The position numbers and the translations under genes are program-made. From an uncultured Spirochaetaceae bacterium (GTDB lineage: Bacteria; Spirochaetota; Spirochaetia; Sphaerochaetales; Sphaerochaetaceae), in contig CANRIJ010000038.1 of assembly GCA_947630635.1 (NCBI GenBank), forward strand, positions 1 to 12,052: a stretch of DNA of 12,052 nucleotides. The letters are read 5' to 3'. The notes beneath the pieces were generated by a model. The model did not search any database, had not been told where the DNA came from, and saw only the letters and a program-made list of their open reading frames with translations. Numbering within the stretch: position 1 is the first letter of the stretch; the number at the start of each line of letters is the position of its first letter. Below are positions 1 to 5,374 of the stretch, in pieces.

Positions 1-1
1 G

Positions 2-733
2 GAGCTTTTGAAGGAGGCCTATATCGGAAAGGCCATAATGGATGCCGATGTCCTCATATCCCTCACCCACTTCAAGGGCCACGAGATGACCGGCTTTGGC
101 GGGGCAATCAAGAATATCGGAATGGGCTCAGGCTCAAGAAGAGGAAAGTGCGCCCAGCACTCTGGAGGAAAGCCCCACATCATAGAGGATCTCTGCAGAG
201 GCTGCAGAAGATGCCTAAAAGAGTGCGCAAATGGCGGACTCTCATTTGATGAGAAGAAAAAGAAGATGCATGTAAATGAAAACAACTGCGTTGGCTGCGG
301 GAGATGCCTTGGAGCATGCAACTTCGATGCAATCGAGTTTGATAACGAATCGGCAATATCAGACTTGAATAAGAAGATGGCAGAGTACACAAAGGCAGTC
401 TGCGATGGAAGACCCACATTCCATATATCACTGGTTGTCGATGTATCTCCCAACTGCGATTGCCATCCAGAAAACGACATTCCAATCGTTCCAAATATCG
501 GCATGTTCTGCTCTTTTGACCCAGTTGCGCTAGATCAGGCATGCGTCGATGCAGTAATGAAGGAGGCCCCTATTCCCGGCTCTCAGCCTGATAAATATCT
601 TAAAAACCCAAAAAACCACGACTATCACGACATATTCAAGAACAGCACTCCAGAGTCAGAGTGGAGAGAGCAGCTTGAGCATGCCGAGAAAATCGGACTG
701 GGAACGAGAGAATACGAGCTTATAAAGCTCTGA
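2..733 (+). CDS. DUF362 protein with inserted 2[4Fe-4S] ferredoxin module (5' partial)
   Basis: The reading frame is open to the left edge, so the TTG at 8 is probably not the true start. Against the second DUF362 protein in this operon, roughly 120 N-terminal residues are missing. Counting from the TTG codon, the DUF362 core block LTHFKGHEMTGFGGAIKN lies near residues 19-36. After it comes an insertion with two CxxCxxCxxxC clusters, C63/C66/C69/C73 and C94/C97/C100/C104, the pattern of a bacterial 2[4Fe-4S] ferredoxin. A CDC motif (C150, C152) and the FDPVALDQAC block follow, and the end reads HAEKIGLGTREYEL. DUF362 proteins are widespread in anaerobes and their reaction is not established. 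The Fe-S module suggests electron transfer, probably in the cytoplasm since no export signal is visible. The next gene starts 9 bp downstream, so they are likely co-transcribed. Family call is firm; function is unknown. Confidence 0.9.
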   Translation, partial: ELLKEAYIGKAIMDADVLISLTHFKGHEMTGFGGAIKNIGMGSGSRRGKCAQHSGGKPHIIEDLCRGCRRCLKECANGGLSFDEKKKKMHVNENNCVGCGRCLGACNFDAIEFDNESAISDLNKKMAEYTKAVCDGRPTFHISLVVDVSPNCDCHPENDIPIVPNIGMFCSFDPVALDQACVDAVMKEAPIPGSQPDKYLKNPKNHDYHDIFKNSTPESEWREQLEHAEKIGLGTREYELIKL

Positions 734-742
734 GGTGTATAA

Positions 743-1474
743 ATGGAACTTACAGAGAAAGCAAAAGAATACCACGATAGGCTCTTTGAGAATGACTTGG
801 CCGGGCTCGAGACAAGAGACCCTGAGTTTGTCACGCTCTTCAGAAACTTCGCCCTAGATGAGATAGTTGAGAGAACAAAGCTCATCGATGACAGGACTCG
901 AATGATAATAATACTCTCTACTCTGATTGGCTCATCATCTAAAGAGGTATTCAAGCTGATGGCATCTGCATCACTGAACATGGGCCTCAGCGCCATAGAG
1001 ATAAAGGAGATTTCATATCAAGGGGCAGCCTACATAGGAATTGGAAGAGCCTACCCTATGATTGACTCAATAAATGAGGTATTAGAGGAAAAGGGCATCA
1101 AGCTTCCGTTGGAGAAGACTGGAACCACAACAATAGATAACAGAAGAGAGAAGGGAACAGAAAAACAGGTTGAGATCTTCGGTGACTCTTTAAAAGACGC
1201 ATGGAAAAAGAGCGACATTAATTACTTTCTTGCATCAAACTGCTTTGGCGACTACTACACAAGAGAGGGTCTCTCTACCCGTGAAAGAGAGCTTGTGACC
1301 TTCTTTATTCTCCTTTCCCAAGGAGGATGCGATCTCCAGCTCTCGGCCCATGCAAAGGGCAACATAAACGTCGGAAACACAAAGGAATATCTAAAAGAAG
1401 CGACTCTATCTGCACTTCCCTTCATAGGATATCCACGAACTCTTAATGCACTAAACGCAATTGAGAATGCATAA
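743..1474 (+). CDS. Double-domain carboxymuconolactone decarboxylase (CMD/AhpD-fold) family protein
   Basis: This 243-residue protein has two tandem CMD-like all-helical domains, about residues 20-115 and 140-240. The C-terminal domain has the gamma-CMD pattern: TREGLSTRERELVT (173-186), then GC(196)DLQ(199)LSAH(203)AKGNINVG. The cysteine and histidine are kept, but the second cysteine of the AhpD CxxC pair is Gln199, so thiol-peroxidase activity of the AhpD type is unlikely. In the N-terminal domain the matching positions are Ser66 and Met73, so that half appears catalytically degenerate and may only serve dimer-like packing. Gamma-CMD proper decarboxylates 4-carboxymuconolactone, but most family members have other or unknown roles. 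No aromatic degradation genes are visible, so the substrate is open. GAGG precedes the ATG at a usable distance. The gene sits 9 bp after one DUF362 gene and 7 bp before the extended cupin frame. Confidence 0.88.
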   Translation: MELTEKAKEYHDRLFENDLAGLETRDPEFVTLFRNFALDEIVERTKLIDDRTRMIIILSTLIGSSSKEVFKLMASASLNMGLSAIEIKEISYQGAAYIGIGRAYPMIDSINEVLEEKGIKLPLEKTGTTTIDNRREKGTEKQVEIFGDSLKDAWKKSDINYFLASNCFGDYYTREGLSTRERELVTFFILLSQGGCDLQLSAHAKGNINVGNTKEYLKEATLSALPFIGYPRTLNALNAIENA

Positions 1475-1481
1475 TAAAAAT

Positions 1482-1553
1482 ATGAAAGATGTATTTAAAC
1501 GCGGAGAAGAGAACCCATTTGGAAAGTACTTCAAGGGCTAGAGCTACCTAAAT
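1482..1553 (+). other. In-frame 5' extension of the cupin gene interrupted by an amber codon
   Basis: Reading from ATG 1482 in the cupin frame gives MKDVFKRGEENPFGKYFKG, then TAG (1539-1541), then SYLN and on into the cupin. From memory, small cupins of this family begin with a similar stretch containing (Y/F)FxGQ-x-YLxML, so TAG stands where a conserved Gln (CAG) is expected. That is a single C to T change. ATG 1482 lies 7 bp after the CMD stop, the spacing typical of this operon, which supports it as the ancestral start. No strong Shine-Dalgarno is visible before it, so translational coupling is likely. Confidence 0.8.
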
Positions 1554-1880
1554 ATGCTCTCAACTTCCCCACTATCAATCGGGAACGTGACATTTGAGCC
1601 ATCCTGCAGAAACAACTGGCACATTCACCATGCAGATAAGGGTGGAGGCCAAATGCTCCTTGTCACAGGAGGAGATGGCTGGTACCAAGAGTGGGGGAAA
1701 GAAGCCAGAAGCCTAAAAGAGGGCGACGTTGTCATAATAGAGCCAGGGGTCAAGCACTGGCATGGGGCAAAGAAAGACAAATGGTTCTCTCACCTCTCGA
1801 TTGAGGTTCCCGGAGAGAATACAAGCACACAGTGGCTTGAAGAGGTAAGCGATAGCGAATATCTGAAATTGGAGGACTAA
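1554..1880 (+). CDS. Small cupin-domain protein, apparent 5'-shortened frame
   Basis: The open frame from ATG 1554 encodes 108 residues of a single-domain cupin, a metal-binding beta-barrel. Motif 1 is NNWH(23)IH(25)HADKGGGQ(33), where the usual motif-1 glutamate is replaced by Gln. Motif 2 is EGDVVIIEPGVKH(68)WHG. His23, His25, Gln33 and His68 are the probable metal ligands. Small cupins of this kind often accompany CMD proteins, matching the gene upstream; the reaction is unknown. The ATG at 1554 lacks a well-spaced ribosome binding site and leaves an unusual 79 bp gap in a tight operon. Relatives have about 24 more N-terminal residues, and these are encoded in frame from ATG 1482 but cut by TAG at 1539-1541. 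The product is therefore either a truncated cupin, a readthrough protein or nothing. The stop TAA abuts the next gene's GTG. Confidence 0.8.
   Translation: MLSTSPLSIGNVTFEPSCRNNWHIHHADKGGGQMLLVTGGDGWYQEWGKEARSLKEGDVVIIEPGVKHWHGAKKDKWFSHLSIEVPGENTSTQWLEEVSDSEYLKLED
1871..1875 (+). promoter_or_regulatory. Ribosome binding site fixing a GTG start
   Basis: GGAGG lies 5 nt before GTG 1881, inside the last codons of the cupin gene. It selects GTG as the start of the second DUF362 gene and shows that this gene can be initiated independently even if cupin translation stops early. Confidence 0.75.
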
Positions 1881-2762
1881 GTGAGCTACAAGACCGAAGA
1901 CAAAAATGCACCAGTGGTGTATTTCACCAAGGAGATATCACCAGATTCACTGATTAAGATCTACAATGCACTTGGCTTTTCTCCCGAGGGAAAGCTCGGA
2001 GTGAAGATGTCCACCGGAGAGCCACCACACTCCAATTACCTCAGGCCAGAGCTTATTGGAAAACTGGTAAAAATGCTTGGCGGAACAATAGTCGAGTGCA
2101 ACACAGCATATCGCGGCGAGCGCTATAAGACAAAGGACCATGAGAGAGTTGCAAAAGAGCATGGCTTAACAGAGATTGCTCCTGTCGACATCCAAGACAA
2201 GAGGGGAAACTACACTCTCAAGGTGTCAGGCGGCGAAGTTCTCGAAGAAAACTACGTCGGAGCCTCTTTTCCTGAGTATGGCTCTTACCTAGTACTTACC
2301 CACTTCAAGGGACATGCGATGACTGGGTTTGGCGGCTCAATCAAGAACATATCAATCGGATTTGGCTCTACCATGGGAAAATCATGGATACACTCCGGTG
2401 GAAAATCAAAGACAAATCCGTGGGGCCGTGAGCAGAATCCATTTTTAATGGCAATGGCAGAGGCTGCAAAGTCTGTCCACGATTATATGAATGGAAAGAT
2501 CGCATATATCAATGTTCTCAATAGAATATCAATTGACTGCGACTGCGATGGATATCCTCATGAGCCCGAGATCAAGGATATCGGAATTGCAGCATCACTA
2601 GACCCAGTTGCAGTAGATCAGGCATCAATTGACCTTGTTTGGAATGCCCCTGGCTCTAAGTCCCTTGTAGACAGAATAGAAAGCCTCAATGGGCTTTTGA
2701 CCCTCGAACATGCCGCCAAAATTGGGCTTGGATCCAGAAGCTACAGACTAGAAGAAATCTAA
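1881..2762 (+). CDS. DUF362 protein without ferredoxin module
   Basis: This 293-residue protein starts at GTG with a good ribosome binding site, directly after the cupin stop. It is a paralogue of the first gene in the operon: VLTHFKGHAMTGFGGSIKN near residues 138-156, HSGGK shortly after, a CDCD motif at 220-223, SLDPVAVDQASIDLVW, and the ending HAAKIGLGSRSYRL. In place of the roughly 55-residue double [4Fe-4S] insertion of the other copy there is only a short linker (SKTNPWGREQNP). It therefore lacks cluster cysteines except the CDC motif. No signal peptide or membrane segment is seen. The N-terminal 130 residues, starting VVYFTKEIS, are the part missing from the other copy. The two proteins could act on the same substrate class or form a heteromer, the Fe-S copy supplying electrons; this is inference. 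Reaction unknown. Confidence 0.9.
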   Translation: MSYKTEDKNAPVVYFTKEISPDSLIKIYNALGFSPEGKLGVKMSTGEPPHSNYLRPELIGKLVKMLGGTIVECNTAYRGERYKTKDHERVAKEHGLTEIAPVDIQDKRGNYTLKVSGGEVLEENYVGASFPEYGSYLVLTHFKGHAMTGFGGSIKNISIGFGSTMGKSWIHSGGKSKTNPWGREQNPFLMAMAEAAKSVHDYMNGKIAYINVLNRISIDCDCDGYPHEPEIKDIGIAASLDPVAVDQASIDLVWNAPGSKSLVDRIESLNGLLTLEHAAKIGLGSRSYRLEEI

Positions 2763-2793
2763 ATCACTATTCATAGCGTCATAAAAACACTTC

Positions 2794-2826
2794 GGAGAGG
2801 AACCAAAACTCCTCTCCTTTTTTATT
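2794..2826 (+). terminator. Rho-independent terminator of the DUF362-CMD-cupin operon
   Basis: GGAGAGGA (2794-2801) pairs perfectly with TCCTCTCC (2810-2817) around an 8-nt loop, followed directly by TTTTTT and ATTT. It is placed 31 bp after the last operon stop codon and is a textbook intrinsic terminator. Confidence 0.92.
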
Positions 2827-2830
2827 TCCC

Positions 2831-3150
2831 AAGCCGAGAGGTATGACTGGCCGAAACAACAGTTTGCGAACTGGATTCTTATGTTATCCGCGAGTATGCC
2901 ATACTGCAAGGATTGATTTAAACCTCCAAGAACACCCTAGCCTGTTCTCTCAGAGTATATCGACATGTAATGAGAGAGCGTCCAGGCATCAGATTGCCCT
3001 ATACAAAAACAAGCATCCTAAAGACTTCCGCTTTCTGCTGTTGGGTATCCAGAGTCGAATGAAAAAAATCCTGGTCAGCAAAAAAAATGGCGATATCAAT
3101 TGCCGAAAATAGTAAAACCACAGCGGGCAGGAAGAAACTGCAAATCACAA
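2831..3150. other. Non-coding or decayed stretch with no recognisable gene
   Basis: No intact gene is supported between the terminator and the RhuM relic. One 89-codon open frame (2843-3112) has no ribosome binding site, no recognisable motif and no codon pattern like the flanking genes. In another frame, 2842 onward reads YDWPKQQFANWILMLS before a stop, which looks protein-like but is unassigned. The base texture differs from the native genes, which are rich in GAGAG/CTCTC runs. I read this as old, degraded inserted DNA. Confidence 0.5.
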
Positions 3151-3156
3151 AGTAAA

Positions 3157-3512
3157 GCTGCCTTTCTTATTTTTACAAAAGATGCCCATGAATAAGGCAT
3201 CGAGTTTGAAGCAGAATCATGATCTCTAGCTTATGCAAAAAGCGATTTATGAGCTTTTCGATGTAAATAGAAGCGTTGTCGCCAAGCATTTGAAGAGCAT
3301 CTATGAAAGGGTGAATTGAATGAAGCCTAAACTTGTGCAGAATACTCAGAAGTTGCAGACAGCAAAAGACCTATCAACAGAGGTTTTACTCCTTGTCCTT
3401 CATCACATCCGCAGAATATCGCATCAATTTCAAAAGCTCTAGGCAATTCCGCCAATGGGCAGCAAAGACTCTAGATGCTTTTACAAAACAAGAATATCTT
3501 CAGGACACAAGA
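3157..3512 (+). pseudogene. Decayed RhuM-family (virulence RhuM-like) gene
   Basis: Joining three frames rebuilds the N-terminal half of a RhuM-family protein. Frame from 3157: AAFLIFTKDAHE, stop, GIEFEAES. Frame through 3233: (stop for Trp)-LMQKAIYELFDVNRSVVAKH, ending at TGA 3317, the helix-turn-helix-like region seen in the family as W-x-TQKAxAELFxVxRSVxxKHLKNI. Frame from 3310: GELNEA, stop, TCAEYSEVADSK. Frame from 3366: TYQQRFYSL then YRINFKSSRQFRQWAAKTL to about 3506, matching the family's FYNLDxIISVGYRVNSxRxTQFRxWAT block. At least three frameshifts and several nonsense codons show long inactivity. RhuM proteins occur on genomic islands, prophages and near restriction loci, and their function is poorly defined. 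Family match is by recalled consensus, not by a search. The C-terminal half beyond 3512 is not securely recognisable. Confidence 0.72.
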
Positions 3513-3899
3513 TTCCATTTCGTAAAATTCGGTATAAAGTATCCTCCGATGTTATTTCAGATAATTCAGATGCATACGCCCATATCTTCCACTTGGATTG
3601 TCCCATATTTGAGCTATGAGGGTAAAAGATGATAATCTCCCTCGACCCGATATGTGCCGCCTCTTCAAATAACGATTCAATTGATGGATTCTCTCCATGT
3701 GGTGATTCTGCTTGCAATTTGATGCCAGCGTCTCTCTGCCTTTTTTATGACTCTTTCTCAAACACCACAAAAAAACGCATTCATGATATAATTTTCGAGA
3801 AAGATATCCTCTTTTATCAACTCATCAAGATCTTAAATGCTCTTTTATACAGCCTTGCTTATTGCTTTATGTATCAACTACCTGATTGGCCTAAAGGTA
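3513..3899. other. Degenerate stretch, possibly the decayed 3' half of the RhuM relic
   Basis: No intact gene is supported. Short open frames exist on both strands (for example 3629-3904 + and 3481-3717 -) but lack ribosome binding sites and recognisable domains. One frame near 3622-3666 reads DDNLPRPDMCRLFK, faintly like the RhuM C-terminal ADxxKPNMGLxSxK block, which would extend the pseudogene to about 3.67 kb. This is weak. Confidence 0.35.
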
Positions 3900-3905
3900 T
3901 ATAAT
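3900..3905 (+). promoter_or_regulatory. Candidate -10 element just ahead of the macrodomain gene
   Basis: A perfect TATAAT ends 7 nt before ATG 3913, so initiation from it would give a nearly leaderless transcript. No convincing -35 hexamer is found at 16-18 nt upstream (ACTACC at 17 nt), and the surrounding DNA is AT-rich, so chance is possible. Confidence 0.27.
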
Positions 3906-3912
3906 TGAGAGT

Positions 3913-4380
3913 ATGAGTCTTCACATAATCTATGGCGATATAACCAAAGAGAATACTGATGCTATAGTAAACGCTGCAAATGAGACGCTTTTAGGCGGAG
4001 GCGGCGTTGATGGAGCAATACACAGAGCAGCAGGCCCTGAGCTCTTAGAAGAGTGCATAACACTAAATGGATGCCCCACTGGAGAAGCAAGGATAACAAA
4101 GGGCTATAGGCTCCCCGCCAAGTATGTCATTCATACTGTTGGGCCGATATGGCAGGGCGGAAAGCATGGAGAGGAAGAAAAGCTCAGGTCCTGCTATAGA
4201 AACTCACTTAGAATAGCCAAAGAGTACAACTTGAAGTCAATTGCATTTCCCCTTATCTCCGCTGGAGTCTATGGCTACCCGAAGGACGAAGCATTTAGAA
4301 TCGGAAAAGAGACAATCGAGGAATTCTTGACGTCAAACCCCGATATAGAAGCCTATATAGTACTATACAAGCCAGAATAA
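3913..4380 (+). CDS. MacroD-type macrodomain protein (ADP-ribose/O-acetyl-ADP-ribose hydrolase family)
   Basis: This 155-residue, single-domain cytoplasmic protein belongs to the MacroD/YmdB-like family, which removes ADP-ribose from acidic residues and deacetylates O-acetyl-ADP-ribose. Visible motifs in order: GDIT (8-11), the ADP-ribose-binding block NAANETLLGGGGVDGAIHRAAG (20-41), GEARITKGYRLPAKYVIHTVGP (57-78) and the substrate loop ISAGVYGYP (115-123). The Asn, the GGGGVDGAIH loop and the GVYGYP loop needed for activity are all present. The end, IVLYKPE, is slightly shorter than many relatives of about 165-175 residues, lacking the last turn. GAGAG directly before the ATG is a weak, tightly spaced ribosome binding site. 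It is the first intact gene after the decayed region. No ADP-ribosyltransferase partner (DarT-like) is adjacent, so this is likely housekeeping rather than a toxin-antitoxin pair. Confidence 0.92.
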   Translation: MSLHIIYGDITKENTDAIVNAANETLLGGGGVDGAIHRAAGPELLEECITLNGCPTGEARITKGYRLPAKYVIHTVGPIWQGGKHGEEEKLRSCYRNSLRIAKEYNLKSIAFPLISAGVYGYPKDEAFRIGKETIEEFLTSNPDIEAYIVLYKPE

Positions 4381-4441
4381 TCAATCTTTGCCAAACGCTA
4401 AAAACAAATAGGTGCTATCATCTCATATGAGAGGGAGAATT

Positions 4442-5374
4442 ATGGATAAATTAAAGAAAATACTGAAGCGTATATTCGTATTTCATCCCCTCATAGCGAT
4501 TATAATCGCGCTACTGGGATCAAGCTTTCTAACAATCATCTTCATATTCAGGCTCGCAAAAACATGGGTGGGAGTACTCTCGTATATCTTCTCTGTCTAT
4601 GCCCTTATAGTTCTGATTGCATCACTCTCTTTCAACTGGAAGAAATTTGTCCAATGGTATGAGACAAAGCCAATTAAAGGCTATGTAGACAAGTACAGAA
4701 AGAACTACAGCATAAGGGGAACAGTCTCTATGTGCTTCGTAATTCTTGTAGCAATAGGAAACGTAGTATTCAGACTCTTCGAGGCATTTCACTATAGGTC
4801 CCTTTGGTACTTCTCAATCGCCTCGTACTACGGAGCGCTCTTTGTGCTCAACGCAATCATCCTCATTGCATATATCAAGATCAAGAAAATTCCCAACCAG
4901 ACCGAGAGGGAGGAAAAAGAGCTCGAAGTCTCACGCATAATAGGATACTTGATGACAATCCTTGCCTTTGCAATGGAGGGAATGCTAATTGAGATGATCG
5001 TTTTCGGCCACTCATACCAGAGAAGAGGAATCTATATATGGTTCTCAGCTGCCTACGTCATCTATGCCTTAATAGTTGCAATTAAGAATATCGTGACATT
5101 CAAGAAATCTGGCTCTGAGCTCCTTATAACCGCAAAACTAGTGAGAATGGCCGAGGCTCTTATGGCACTTGTGGCCCTTCAGGCAACTCTGATCTACTCA
5201 TTTGGAAACCCCGAAGACAGAGCCCTAAGAAGGTCTTTGATGTCAGCAAATGGCAACCTTGTCACAATACTGATAATTGCCATGACTATCTATCTGATAG
5301 TGGCAAACACAAAGAAGCTCAAAAAACTAAGATCAAAAGAGAGCGATGAGAAAAGAGAGGATAAGACTACTTAA
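4442..5374 (+). CDS. Polytopic membrane protein of unknown function (about 8 helices)
   Basis: I chose ATG 4442 because a purine-rich GAGGGAG lies 4 nt before it; an upstream GTG at 4412 would add ten residues with no ribosome binding site. The 310-residue product starts with a basic MDKLKKILKR and a first hydrophobic segment at about 17-36. Further segments are near 42-64, 94-113, 121-145, 166-188, 197-215, 230-251 and 268-290. The tail from about 291 is short, highly charged and Lys/Glu rich, probably cytoplasmic. A charged loop (146-165) divides the protein into two halves of about four helices each. I see no transporter, kinase or protease motif. Proteins of this look are annotated as hypothetical in Firmicutes and other anaerobes. 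It lies 61 bp after the macrodomain gene and may share its transcript. Its 3' end overlaps the convergent GH4 gene by 8 bp. Confidence 0.8.
   Translation: MDKLKKILKRIFVFHPLIAIIIALLGSSFLTIIFIFRLAKTWVGVLSYIFSVYALIVLIASLSFNWKKFVQWYETKPIKGYVDKYRKNYSIRGTVSMCFVILVAIGNVVFRLFEAFHYRSLWYFSIASYYGALFVLNAIILIAYIKIKKIPNQTEREEKELEVSRIIGYLMTILAFAMEGMLIEMIVFGHSYQRRGIYIWFSAAYVIYALIVAIKNIVTFKKSGSELLITAKLVRMAEALMALVALQATLIYSFGNPEDRALRRSLMSANGNLVTILIIAMTIYLIVANTKKLKKLRSKESDEKREDKTT

Noticed and set aside
19..504. A 161-codon open frame on the minus strand
   Set aside because: It lies wholly opposite the well-supported DUF362-ferredoxin gene and has no domain; it is a shadow.
1539..1541. Global reassignment of TAG to an amino acid
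   Set aside because: TAG plainly terminates the phosphofructokinase gene (a hairpin follows at once), the GH4 gene and the ABC ATPase gene, so only a local effect or mutation is possible.
2843..3112. An 89-codon open frame on the + strand
   Set aside because: It has no ribosome binding site, no recognisable domain and no native-like codon texture, and lies in evidently decayed DNA.
3333..3632. A 99-codon open frame as a free-standing gene
   Set aside because: It starts inside the RhuM relic at a TTG that falls in another frame's conserved block; only its middle part is RhuM-like, so it is one frame of a pseudogene.
3481..3904. Short open frames on both strands (3481-3717 -, 3552-3770 -, 3629-3904 +)
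   Set aside because: They overlap each other, show no domains or ribosome binding sites, and lie in degenerate sequence.
3913..5374. Macrodomain plus membrane protein as a DarTG-like toxin-antitoxin or defence pair
   Set aside because: No ADP-ribosyltransferase is present, the macrodomain is of the MacroD housekeeping type, and the membrane protein shows no toxin or effector motif.
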